Below, one piece after another: positions 1-6,685 of a stretch of DNA of 14,019 nucleotides (position 1 is the stretch's first letter; each line of letters begins with the position of its first letter). Made by a program: the position numbers and the translations under genes. The stretch spans positions 1 to 14,019 of the forward strand of contig JBFMBU010000247.1 in assembly GCA_040755035.1 (NCBI GenBank). Direction: 5' to 3'. This DNA is from RBG-13-43-22 sp040755035. GTDB lineage: Bacteria; Desulfobacterota; RBG-13-43-22. A model generated the notes under the pieces. It saw only the letters and a list, made by a program, of their open reading frames with translations. It was not told where the DNA came from and made no database searches.

Positions 1-23
1 TTTTTTCCCTTACCCAAATAGTA

Positions 24-61
24 TATCGGTGAAAGCCGAAGAAATTCGGCTTTCACCGATA
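24..61 (-). terminator. Strong hairpin downstream of the RNA helicase gene
   Basis: A perfect 17-bp inverted repeat (24-40 with 45-61) closes on a 4-nt GAAA loop (TTTC on the other strand). It begins 19 nt beyond the helicase stop codon, the expected place for a leftward terminator. On the leftward strand it is followed by CTATTT rather than a clean T tract, so Rho-independent termination may be weak. It could instead protect the 3' end of the mRNA or be a copy of a dispersed palindrome. Confidence 0.6.
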
Positions 62-79
62 CGCGTTCAGGCCACAGGC

Positions 80-1480
80 CTACCTCGTGTATCCCTGACT
101 GGAAGAAAATTCTACTGAAGATCCTTTCCCTTTGGAAATTCCGAACAGGCTTCTCTTCCCGGGGACCAGTGGGGGGATTCCGGATCGGGACCTATTTTTA
201 GGGGCCGAATCCCTCGGCCTATTTTCCCTTTGCCCCAGCGAAAGCCCTTTTTTCGGATGGCTGGCCCGTTCCCCGGCCTTTCGGGTTCTGATAGCGGCTA
301 TCCGTTCCTTAAGGGGGATTTCCAGCCTTTCGGAGGGCTTTTTCTTATAATCAAATTCCTTAACTTTCTCCCGTGGCAGGGTCCGGCCAAGGCTTTGTTC
401 TATTGATCTGAAGGTCCTCTCCTCATCCGGAGAAACCAGGGTGCAGGCTTCGCCCGAAGTGCCGGCACGGCCGGTCCGACCCACACGGTGAACGTATTCT
501 TCGGCCAAATGGGGCACGTCAAAATTGCAGACCAGCCCGATGGCCTCCACATCGATCCCCCGGGCGGCCACATCCGTGGCTACCAGGACCCGGAATTTCC
601 CCTTTTTGAATCCGTTCAGGGCCTCGGTCCGTTGACTCTGACTGCGGTTGCCGTGTATCCGGGCGCAGGACACCCCGTTTTTTTCTAGAAAATCGGCCAG
701 GCGGTTGGCTCGGTGTTTGGTCCGGGTGAAGGCCAGGATGCTCTTGGTCGCACTCTGCTTAAGCAAGGCCAGCAGGAGAGTTGATTTTAATTCCTGGGCC
801 ACCGGGTAAGCCACCTGCGTTATTTGAGCAGCCGTGGTGGGTTTCGGGGTTATATTCAGAGAAACCGGGTTGTTAAGCATTTCCTTGGCCAAGGTGACGA
901 TCGGCGGGGGAAGAGTGGCCGAGAAGAATAAGGTCTGACGACTCTTCGGGAGCCCATTCAGAATACGGCGGATGTCCGGAAGAAAACCCATATCCAGCAT
1001 ACGATCGGCTTCATCAAGAATTAGGTGGCTGATTCCGTCCAGTTTAGCGTATTTATTACGCATATGGTCCAGAAGTCGGCCGGGGGTGGCAATAATAAAG
1101 TCCACACCCGTTCTAAATGCTTGTTCCTGAGGGGCGGCTGAAACCCCGCCGTAAACGGCGGCGGCCTTTAACCGGGTATGATGGGCCAAATCCTGAAAAT
1201 GTTCGGTAATCTGGACGGCCAGCTCCCGTGTGGGAACCAGAACCAGCCCCTTGGTTTTTCCCCGGGGCAGGCCTATCAACTGATGGAGAAGGGGAAGGAG
1301 GAAGGCGGCTGTTTTGCCGCTCCCGGTTACGGCCGTGGCCATGACATCACTTCCCTGAAGCAGGGAGGGGATGGCCAGCTGTTGAATGGCGGTCGGCTGA
1401 GTAAAACCCTTTTCTTCAAGGGCTTTCAATAGTTGGGGGTGAAGTGCAAACGATGAAAACGACATAAGACTCCTTTCCAT
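80..1480 (-). CDS. rhlE: DEAD-box ATP-dependent RNA helicase, RhlE type
   Basis: Predicted ATP-dependent RNA helicase of 466 residues that unwinds short RNA duplexes in ribosome assembly or mRNA decay, in the cytoplasm. The full motif set is visible in order: Q motif GFTQPTAIQ (25-33), Walker A AVTGSGKT (50-57), PTREL (83-87), TPGR (132-135), DEAD (156-159), SAT (187-189), then ATDVAARGID and HRVGRTGR in the second RecA domain. The C-terminal tail of about 90 residues is basic and low in complexity, as in RhlE/DeaD proteins that bind RNA nonspecifically. The ATG at 1480 is chosen because AGAGGAGG lies 6 nt upstream. An in-frame ATG at 1465 with AGGAG is a possible alternative, and an extension to 1516 lacks a ribosome site. 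Helicase family is certain; assignment to RhlE rather than another DEAD-box subgroup is likely but not proven. Confidence 0.93.
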   Translation of the reverse strand: MERSLMSFSSFALHPQLLKALEEKGFTQPTAIQQLAIPSLLQGSDVMATAVTGSGKTAAFLLPLLHQLIGLPRGKTKGLVLVPTRELAVQITEHFQDLAHHTRLKAAAVYGGVSAAPQEQAFRTGVDFIIATPGRLLDHMRNKYAKLDGISHLILDEADRMLDMGFLPDIRRILNGLPKSRQTLFFSATLPPPIVTLAKEMLNNPVSLNITPKPTTAAQITQVAYPVAQELKSTLLLALLKQSATKSILAFTRTKHRANRLADFLEKNGVSCARIHGNRSQSQRTEALNGFKKGKFRVLVATDVAARGIDVEAIGLVCNFDVPHLAEEYVHRVGRTGRAGTSGEACTLVSPDEERTFRSIEQSLGRTLPREKVKEFDYKKKPSERLEIPLKERIAAIRTRKAGERASHPKKGLSLGQRENRPRDSAPKNRSRSGIPPLVPGKRSLFGISKGKGSSVEFSSSQGYTR

Positions 1481-1704
1481 TGGGAACCTCCTCTTTAAAG
1501 GTAAAAGTCCGCTCAATGGTTAAATCCGGCCGGGTGGTGATGAAATAAAGATTGGAGGACGTTAGGGATGAATACGGAGGGATTGCCGGTGAAGCCGCCG
1601 TTCAGGCCAGAAATGGGTCCGATAGTACTTGGATATTGCGCCCCGGATGTAAGGATCAACCCTTTACTATCCGAAGCTTTTGACAAGGACTTCCAATAGG
1701 TGAT
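1481..1704 (-). promoter_or_regulatory. Long 5' leader of the helicase mRNA
   Basis: About 220 nt separate the predicted transcription start (near 1704) from the helicase ATG. No convincing gene lies here; a 75-codon open frame covering it has no ribosome site and no recognisable protein features. Short complementary arms (1621-1627 with 1665-1671, GATAGTA/TACTATC) suggest folding. Long leaders are known on cold-shock and helicase mRNAs in other bacteria, but a regulatory role here is inference. No known riboswitch class was recognised. Confidence 0.4.
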
Positions 1705-1711
1705 GGAAAAC

Positions 1712-1740
1712 ATTATAACCAGTAAGGATTGGTATGTCAA
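1712..1740 (-). promoter_or_regulatory. Consensus sigma70 promoter for the helicase
   Basis: On the leftward strand TTGACA (1735-1740) and TATAAT (1712-1717) are separated by exactly 17 nt, a perfect match to the vegetative consensus. It points at the helicase gene, and the predicted start near 1704 gives the long leader noted separately. It is divergent from the enoyl-CoA isomerase promoter at 1798-1827, leaving 57 bp between the two -35 boxes. Confidence 0.8.
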
Positions 1741-1797
1741 GCACTAAAAAGAAAAGGGAAAAACCGGAAGCCGTCGAGTCGAGGGAAGAGAAAGCAC

Positions 1798-1827
1798 TTG
1801 ACAGCCAATAGACGACCGGTCTATTAT
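1798..1827 (+). promoter_or_regulatory. Promoter of the isomerase-TetR-ferredoxin operon
   Basis: TTGACA (1798-1803) and TATTAT (1822-1827) are 18 nt apart, close to the sigma70 consensus and followed by AT-rich DNA. The spacer and half of the -10 box are covered by a 19-bp palindrome, so a bound repressor would exclude RNA polymerase. Confidence 0.65.
1807..1825. promoter_or_regulatory. Palindromic operator, probable TetR/NemR-type site
   Basis: The site AATAGACGACCGGTCTATT has perfect 7-bp arms (AATAGAC / GTCTATT) around a 5-nt centre. It resembles the TAGACC...GGTCTA boxes described for NemR-like TetR regulators, and a NemR-like protein is encoded at 2720-3301 in the same transcription unit. 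It overlaps the -10 box, which fits repression and autoregulation. The pairing of this site with that regulator is inference. Confidence 0.65.
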
Positions 1828-1898
1828 TAAAATTATTTTAGGTTGAGGCCTTGTTTTCAAACGAAGCCCGGATTTTATGAATGAGAAAGGAAAACTCC

Positions 1899-2615
1899 AT
1901 GGAAATGTTTAGCTATGAATTGGATGAACATGTGGCCCTATTGACCATGAAGAGCGGAGAAAATCGTTTTACCCTCGACTTCCTCGATGCTTTTCTAAAC
2001 ATCCTGGACGAAATCGAAAACAAGACCCCGGCCACCGTCCTGGTGGTCAAAAGCGCCGACGCCAAGATCTGGTCCAACGGGATCGATCTGGACTGGCTGC
2101 GGCCCGCGGTGGAGGAAAAACCGGAATTGGGCCGGCGTTTTTCAACCCGGATCATGGACCTCCTGCGGCGGATTTTAACCTACCCACTGATCACTATCGC
2201 CGCCATCAACGGCCATGCCTTCGCCGGCGGGGCTATCCTGGCCTGTGCCTTTGATTTCCGCTTCATGCGCACCGACCGCGGCTTTTTCTGCTTTCCGGAA
2301 GTGGATATCCACATCCCCTTCCTGCCCGGTATGGATGCCCTTATCAAAAAAGCCCTGCCCGGTCATCTGTCCCTGGAGGCCCAGTTAACCGGCAAAAGGT
2401 ACACGGCTGCTGAATTGGAGACCCATAAGGCCATATACAAAGCCTGTCATTTGAACGATCTGATGAACGAGGTCATGGCCTTTGCCAAGGCCATGAACAA
2501 AGGCCGGGACATTCTTAAACCCATCAAGGCCGTAGGGTTTAAGTCTATTTTGCGGGTCATGGAGGTCGATGATCCGGCCTATCTGGCGGCCAGGCAAAAC
2601 GGTTCGGCGGTGTAA
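1899..2615 (+). CDS. Enoyl-CoA hydratase/isomerase family protein, delta3,delta2-enoyl-CoA isomerase-like
   Basis: Crotonase-fold protein of 238 residues, shorter than typical hydratases (about 260). The two oxyanion-hole segments are visible: SNGIDLDW (59-66) and NGHAFAGG (104-111). The segment RGFFCFPEVDIHIP (127-140) matches the style of eukaryotic peroxisomal delta3,delta2-enoyl-CoA isomerases (DRG...SEVDIG), placing Glu134 where their catalytic acid sits. It therefore probably moves double bonds in unsaturated acyl-CoAs during beta-oxidation rather than hydrating them. The ATG at 1899 is chosen because AGAAAGGA lies 7 nt before it; an ATG at 1881 is in frame but has no ribosome site. It is the first gene of the set driven by the promoter at 1798-1827. 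The family call is firm; the exact substrate is unknown. Confidence 0.85.
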   Translation: MEMFSYELDEHVALLTMKSGENRFTLDFLDAFLNILDEIENKTPATVLVVKSADAKIWSNGIDLDWLRPAVEEKPELGRRFSTRIMDLLRRILTYPLITIAAINGHAFAGGAILACAFDFRFMRTDRGFFCFPEVDIHIPFLPGMDALIKKALPGHLSLEAQLTGKRYTAAELETHKAIYKACHLNDLMNEVMAFAKAMNKGRDILKPIKAVGFKSILRVMEVDDPAYLAARQNGSAV

Positions 2616-2625
2616 TAATAAAGCA

Positions 2626-2660
2626 GGGTTCCAGGATTCAAGGGGTCTTGGGTTCAAGGG
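2626..2660. repeat. Degenerate 8-bp tandem repeat (GGGTTCAA type)
   Basis: Four consecutive octads, GGGTTCCA, GGATTCAA, GGGGTCTT and GGGTTCAA, run from 2626 to 2657 and are followed by a partial GGG. They fill the short gap between the isomerase stop and the TetR gene. The period is 8, distinct from the 7-bp arrays elsewhere in the window. Confidence 0.55.
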
Positions 2661-2719
2661 CAAAACAGACACCCTGAATTAATGACTCTTAGAACCGTTG
2701 ACCCTGCGGATTGAATAGG

Positions 2720-3301
2720 ATGCAAGAGGCCAAAAGACGCATTTTGGAAAGCGGGGCCGGGATCATCCTGGAAAAGGGTTTTCAGGACGCCGGACTGGCC
2801 GAGATTTTAAAAAGGGCCGGGGTGCCCAAGGGATCCTTTTATTTCTATTTTAAAAACAAGGTCGATTTCGGGCTCCAGCTCATTGATTTTTTCGCCGACC
2901 GTTTAAAGGCAACCAGTGCCCGTTTTTATCAGGACGAGAATCTCTCCCCTCTGGAAAGGCTCAGAAGGCTGTATCGCTGGCAGGCGGAATCGTTTCAGAG
3001 AAATGATTTTAAGGGCGGTTGTCCCATCGGCAACCTATCCTTGGAGATGGGCGATCGCAATCCCGAATTCCGGAAGAAACTGGACCAGGTTGTCGCCGAG
3101 CTCAAAGAAAATCTGAAGGAGATGCTGGCCCAAGCCCACAAGCGAGGGGAGATAGCCGAATCCATCGACATCGAAGAAGCGGCGGATTTTATCTTCAACA
3201 GTTGGGAAGGAACCCTGATGCAGATGAAGGTCAGTAAAAGTCAGGCCCCCCATCAGGTTTTTGACCGCCTGGTTTTTAAAAAATTATTAACCAAACCCTA
3301 A
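2720..3301 (+). CDS. TetR/AcrR family transcriptional regulator, NemR-like
   Basis: DNA-binding repressor of 193 residues. The N-terminal helix-turn-helix runs about residues 5-50 and contains the typical GLAEILKRAGVPKGSFYFYFKNK. The ligand-binding domain contains FKGGCPIGNLSLEMGDRNPEFR, close in arrangement to NemR/AcuR-type regulators, where a cysteine in this region is redox- or electrophile-sensitive; here that cysteine is in GGCPIGN. It likely binds the palindrome at 1807-1825 and responds to an acyl-CoA, an electrophile or redox state. The start is uncertain: the ATG at 2720 has no good ribosome site, and a TTG at 2711 adds three residues. The gene lies 104 nt after the isomerase and 26 nt before the ferredoxin-like gene, consistent with one transcript. 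Confidence 0.85.
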   Translation: MQEAKRRILESGAGIILEKGFQDAGLAEILKRAGVPKGSFYFYFKNKVDFGLQLIDFFADRLKATSARFYQDENLSPLERLRRLYRWQAESFQRNDFKGGCPIGNLSLEMGDRNPEFRKKLDQVVAELKENLKEMLAQAHKRGEIAESIDIEEAADFIFNSWEGTLMQMKVSKSQAPHQVFDRLVFKKLLTKP

Positions 3302-3327
3302 AAACAGAAGAAAGGAAGCACGGTCAG

Positions 3328-4407
3328 ATGAGTCAGGAAGTATATAAACACTTACTGCAGGTAATGCAAAAGCGCGGCGGAGGATACGCGGGGATGGATA
3401 TCCCTGAATTCTACGCGTTGGTCGAAGAACTTTTCACCCCGCTGGAAGCGGAAGTCAATAACACCATGCCCAAAGGTCCTTTTACGGCCAAGGATCTGGC
3501 AGGGGCCATGGGCAAGGACGAAGGAGATATTCGGCCCGTTTTGGAGGCCATGGCCGATAAAGGTCTTTGCCTGGCCATAACCACCGACCAGGGCAAGATC
3601 TACCAGTCGGCCCGCTTCATGCCCGGTATTTTTGAGTTTCAGTTCATGCCCGGGAAAACCAGCGAAAGAGATAAGCGGATTGCCGGGTTGATCTATGCTT
3701 ATAAAAAGGCCTTTGACCGGCAGACTAAACCCTCACCGGCAGCTTTTCCCTCGGTACGGGTCATTACTGTGGACGCGGTCATTAAAATCGGCAACCAGGT
3801 TCACACCTATGATCAGGTACAGTCATTTATTGATTCCCATAGTCCTATTGCCGTCAGTACCTGTTACTGCCGGCATGCCGCAGATCTAAGAGGAGAGGAT
3901 ACCCATGGCCTACCCAATGATGTCTGTATGCAATTCGGTCTTTGGGCTCAGTTCGCGGTGGAAAGGTTGGGGGCCCGCCTGGTGACCAAGGAGGAGGCCC
4001 GGGAGGTGCTCACCCGGGCGGAGGAGGCCGGTCTCATTCATATGAGTCAGAATATGACCGAAGGGATCAGTTTCATCTGTAACTGTGACCGCTGGCATTG
4101 TTTCGCCGTTCAGGATGCCCTGGCTAAACCGAAACCCGGCCTGTTTTTTAATTCCGGTTTCGAACCGGTTTTCGACCCTGACCTGTGCACGGCCTGCGGG
4201 ATCTGTATCGACCGCTGTCCGCCGCAAGCCCTGACCCTGGGGGAGGGGGATGTCCCTGTGGTGGACCTGGACCGTTGTTTCGGTTGCGCCGCCTGCGCTA
4301 CGGGTTGTCCGACCGCGGCTATAGCCATGGTCAATAAACCCGGTTTTTCGGCCCCGCCCAAGGACGCCAAGGCCTTGCGGGAAGCTTTCAAGACCGCCCT
4401 GGCTTGA
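3328..4407 (+). CDS. Winged-helix/4Fe-4S ferredoxin-like protein with extra cysteine motifs
   Basis: Protein of 359 residues with three parts. Residues about 50-95 (FTAKDLAGAMGKDEGDIRPVLEAM) look like a small winged-helix domain. The middle part holds paired cysteines, CYC (179-181), Cys200, and CNC...C (251, 253, 258), which could ligate a further cluster or metal. The C-terminus has two classical [4Fe-4S] motifs: Cys287/290/293/297 and Cys317/320/323/327. A role in cytoplasmic electron transfer is likely; the partner is unknown. AAGGAAG lies 9 nt upstream of the ATG. It follows the TetR gene by 26 nt and precedes a 63-residue gene by about 45 nt, so it probably belongs to the TetR-controlled operon. 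The wHTH may dock to a partner protein rather than DNA. The ferredoxin part is certain, the overall function is not. Confidence 0.85.
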   Translation: MSQEVYKHLLQVMQKRGGGYAGMDIPEFYALVEELFTPLEAEVNNTMPKGPFTAKDLAGAMGKDEGDIRPVLEAMADKGLCLAITTDQGKIYQSARFMPGIFEFQFMPGKTSERDKRIAGLIYAYKKAFDRQTKPSPAAFPSVRVITVDAVIKIGNQVHTYDQVQSFIDSHSPIAVSTCYCRHAADLRGEDTHGLPNDVCMQFGLWAQFAVERLGARLVTKEEAREVLTRAEEAGLIHMSQNMTEGISFICNCDRWHCFAVQDALAKPKPGLFFNSGFEPVFDPDLCTACGICIDRCPPQALTLGEGDVPVVDLDRCFGCAACATGCPTAAIAMVNKPGFSAPPKDAKALREAFKTALA

Positions 4408-4452
4408 GAGAGGGACCGGACCCGATACTGATTGTGAAAAGGAGCAATGACC

Positions 4453-4644
4453 ATGTCAGAACGCGTTGTTTATACCATCCGGGCCGGGAAGAAGCTATTG
4501 AACGCCTCCAGACTCGTTAGTGTTGCCGAAGGTTTGAAAATGGAAGTGGAACTGCAGAGATCCATTATCGGACAGCCGAACCAGGTGGAGGCGGTCAAGG
4601 CCAACCTGGAAAACAGGGAACCACGGTTTGATGATGTGAAGTAG
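4453..4644 (+). CDS. Small conserved-looking protein of unknown function (63 aa)
   Basis: I do not recognise this protein. It is 63 residues, mostly hydrophilic, with N-terminal basic residues (RAGKK), a central VAEGLKMEVELQRSI stretch and an acidic end. There are no cysteines, no signal peptide and no membrane segment. An AGGAG sits 8 nt before the ATG at 4453; the in-frame ATG at 4447 would leave only 2 nt and is less likely. Its position just behind the ferredoxin-like gene, on the same strand and with a good ribosome site, supports it as a real gene and possible partner of that protein. Confidence 0.6.
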   Translation: MSERVVYTIRAGKKLLNASRLVSVAEGLKMEVELQRSIIGQPNQVEAVKANLENREPRFDDVK

Positions 4645-4662
4645 CATCAGTAGTATCTCAAA

Positions 4663-4690
4663 TTCGGATTTCGGAATGCGGAATTCAACA
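4663..4690. repeat. Short degenerate heptad repeat
   Basis: Four consecutive heptads, TTCGGAT, TTCGGAA, TGCGGAA and TTCAACA, occur in exact 7-nt register after the 63-aa gene. Read on the other strand they are of the form ATTCCGA/AATCCGA, similar to units of the large array at 9296-9403. The rest of 4645-4787 shows nothing recognisable. Confidence 0.5.
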
Positions 4691-4787
4691 ATACTATTTT
4701 CATGCCCCTTGGGATATTCTCCAGAAACGCAGTATATTTTTCATCTGATGGCAGGGTATTATTTTTGAATCAAAGGTCCTTCAGAAA

Positions 4788-4823
4788 AAGGCCCCCAACT
4801 CTTCTTGGTTAGATGGGGGCCTT
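4788..4823 (-). terminator. Rho-independent terminator of the radical SAM gene
   Basis: A perfect 10-bp stem, AAGGCCCCCA (4788-4797) with TGGGGGCCTT (4814-4823), is followed on the leftward strand by a run of T (CCTTTTTCTG), a textbook intrinsic terminator 12 nt after the radical SAM stop codon. On the rightward strand there is no T tract, so it may only partly serve the converging ferredoxin operon. Confidence 0.85.
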
Positions 4824-4835
4824 CGCCATATCACT

Positions 4836-6254
4836 CTACCTTCCGAAGAATAAATTTTCCCCCAATAAATAGTTAAAGGTCTTTTGCATCCCCAACTGGG
4901 TGAAGAAAGAGGTCATGGCTACCCCGAGTGACGGGCGATGACGGAAGGTGTTCCAGGCGCGGGATAATATTCTGCTCCAGGTATACCCTTCCCGCATGAT
5001 GCGGTGGTTTTCCGCCTGCATCGATTCCGGTGTCATGGTCGGATGACGGAAGACTACCGACTCACCGCCGTAGTGGTCCCAACCCAGTTCGGTCAGGATT
5101 CGCCCCTGTTCCAGATACTCTTCATAAATCGGGCTCCCCGGCATGGGCGTCAAGGTCAGGATCAGGGGGATGATTTTGGTTTCATCACAGAAATCGAGTG
5201 TCCTTTGATAGGTTTCCAAACTATCTTCATCCCAGCCGATGACAAAGAAGCCCATAATTTCAATGCCAAGCTCCTGCAGGGTGCGTATATTCTCCTTTAA
5301 AGTCCGCTGATCAAAGACATCGGGGGCGGTGAAATGCAGTTTTCTCCAGGCCCCGGATTGTTTCTGGCCTGAACCGGACAGGGACTCCAACCCGGCGGCA
5401 ATGGAGCACAACCCGCTTTCAACGGCCTTTTCGATAATCCTCCGGCCGTCTTTGTAATTGACGGCCGATAAGCCACCGGCCCCGCTCCAGAGCCGTTTGG
5501 TCTTTAAACGGGCCAGTTCACTGTAGAGATCGAGGTAATAACGGTTTTCTTCGGGTCTTTCGACCATCTGGGGATGGCCGAAGACACTGTCATCCACATT
5601 GAAGTAATATTTGCGTAAGGTCTCCACTTCAGCCACGACCTGATCAATGGGACGGTGGCGGATTTGGGCACCGAAGATAGGCGTAACCGGGCAGAAACGG
5701 CAGAAATTAGGACAACCCCGGGTGGTGAATACCGAGTCCATCATGTATCTCTTTCGGGGCAGGAGGTCCCGCCGCATCCTGGGGATCTTGGAAAGGTCCG
5801 GGCGCTGGGAAACATGATGGACGCTGCCGTTTAGGGACTCCGTTTTATAAGGACCGCAGACATAATAATCCTTGAGTGTGCCCTTATTCCGGTCTTCTAA
5901 AATTTGCGGCCAGAGTTCCTCCCCTTCACCTATGGCCACAGAAGTAGCATGGACCTTGGCCTCGGCGGGAAAGGCAAAAATATGAGGACCACCTAGGACC
6001 ACCGGAGTGCCTTGGGCCCGGAAACGGTCGGCGATCTCATAGGCTTTGACGGCTAAAGGGGTGCGAACGGTAATGGCCGCCAAATCACAAGGGGCGTCAT
6101 AATCCACCCGGTCACCAAACACCATATCCACCAGCTTGAGATCATGTTCCCGTGGGGTCAGGGCAGCCAGCAGCGTCGGGGCCAAAGGCATGACCGGTAT
6201 CATGGCCCGGCCTACTTCCATCTCCCGGGCGGGGAAAATGATGGTGATCTTCAT
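4836..6254 (-). CDS. B12-binding-domain-type radical SAM protein
   Basis: Radical SAM enzyme of 472 residues, of the class with an N-terminal cobalamin-binding-like Rossmann domain (about 1-125, containing VVLGGPH at 85-91 and IGEGEE at 108-113). The [4Fe-4S] motif CPNFCRFC (Cys181, 185, 188) and a GAGGLSAVNYKDG segment (258-270) mark the radical SAM barrel. No DxHxxG cobalamin-ligand motif is visible, so cobalamin, if bound, would be base-off without that histidine, or absent. The likely chemistry is radical methylation or another modification of an unknown small molecule. The ATG at 6254 is chosen for AAGGAGGG directly upstream; a longer frame to 6317 would run into the promoter. It is a single-gene unit with its own promoter (6294-6322) and terminator (4788-4823). 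The substrate cannot be deduced. Confidence 0.85.
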   Translation of the reverse strand: MKITIIFPAREMEVGRAMIPVMPLAPTLLAALTPREHDLKLVDMVFGDRVDYDAPCDLAAITVRTPLAVKAYEIADRFRAQGTPVVLGGPHIFAFPAEAKVHATSVAIGEGEELWPQILEDRNKGTLKDYYVCGPYKTESLNGSVHHVSQRPDLSKIPRMRRDLLPRKRYMMDSVFTTRGCPNFCRFCPVTPIFGAQIRHRPIDQVVAEVETLRKYYFNVDDSVFGHPQMVERPEENRYYLDLYSELARLKTKRLWSGAGGLSAVNYKDGRRIIEKAVESGLCSIAAGLESLSGSGQKQSGAWRKLHFTAPDVFDQRTLKENIRTLQELGIEIMGFFVIGWDEDSLETYQRTLDFCDETKIIPLILTLTPMPGSPIYEEYLEQGRILTELGWDHYGGESVVFRHPTMTPESMQAENHRIMREGYTWSRILSRAWNTFRHRPSLGVAMTSFFTQLGMQKTFNYLLGENLFFGR

Positions 6255-6293
6255 AGACCCTCCTTCCTGAATCGGGATGCCCTTTTGACGGAA

Positions 6294-6322
6294 AGGATAA
6301 CAAAAGAAAGCGCTCAAGACAA
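6294..6322 (-). promoter_or_regulatory. Promoter of the radical SAM gene
   Basis: On the leftward strand TTGTCT (6317-6322) and TATCCT (6294-6299) are 17 nt apart, giving a start near 6287 and a leader of about 33 nt carrying the ribosome site. The -10 is imperfect. Placement between the gene and a large dyad at 6331-6366 supports it. Confidence 0.5.
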
Positions 6323-6330
6323 GCTTTCCC

Positions 6331-6366
6331 TTTATGAAGAAAGGGCATCTCCCGTTTCTTCATAAA
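6331..6366. promoter_or_regulatory. 36-bp dyad upstream of the radical SAM promoter
   Basis: Perfect 12-bp arms, TTTATGAAGAAA (6331-6342) and TTTCTTCATAAA (6355-6366), flank a 12-nt centre with a further GGG/CCC pairing. The near arm starts 9 bp upstream of the predicted -35 box, the usual place for an activator site. It is not a terminator: neither strand has a T tract after the stem. The regulator is unknown. Confidence 0.5.
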
Positions 6367-6514
6367 AAATTACTGCTCTGAGCCCCCGGTGCCTCCGGAG
6401 CGCCAGGTTTTGAAAAAACCCCCGACAGGGTTAAAAACCTAAGTTAAATCGACACAACACTTAAAGCGTTTGAATCTTTTTGGACAGCAGGATTGAAAAC
6501 GAAAAAAGTAAGCC

Positions 6515-6640
6515 TTGTCCGAACATCGAAATAAAATTGAAGGCATCCTGGCTATCGCCGCCACGGCTTTCCTGTGGAGCATTGCCGGACTGTTTATCGG
6601 GGGATTGATCATCATTCTGGCGGTAACCGGCGTTTCCCCT
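6515..6640 (+). pseudogene. Remnant of an EamA/DMT-family transporter
   Basis: A short frame encodes IEGILAIAATAFLWSIAGLFI followed directly by GGLIIILAVTGVS. The first part resembles the start of EamA/DMT transporters (LLAAFLWS.GLF), and the second resembles their last membrane helix (GG.LIL.AV). This is as if some 250 codons between had been deleted at about 6599. No ribosome site precedes the TTG at 6515, and the frame then runs antisense into the GNAT gene. The surrounding non-coding stretch 6367-6685 otherwise shows only short A/T-rich inverted repeats. The reading as a decayed transporter is inference from two short hydrophobic segments. Confidence 0.35.
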
Positions 6641-6685
6641 AACTACCGCTTGCCGCAAAGAATAAGGGTCCGGTGTTTCCTTTTT

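Noticed and set aside
1513..1740. A 75-codon leftward frame upstream of the helicase
   Set aside because: It has no ribosome site, its start lies at the -35/-10 of a consensus promoter and its composition is not protein-like; better explained as a leader.
3910..4454. Leftward open frames opposite the ferredoxin-like gene
   Set aside because: The rightward frame contains two perfect ferredoxin cluster motifs; the opposite frames have no ribosome sites or family features.
4788..4823. Terminator for the rightward ferredoxin operon
   Set aside because: The T tract is only on the leftward strand; rightward of the stem the sequence is CGCCATATC, so efficient intrinsic termination in that direction is unlikely.
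6400..6444. Possible terminator (GGTTTTGAAAAAACC and AACCC..GGGTT)
   Set aside because: Stems are short and AT-rich with no T tract in a position that would serve either neighbouring gene.
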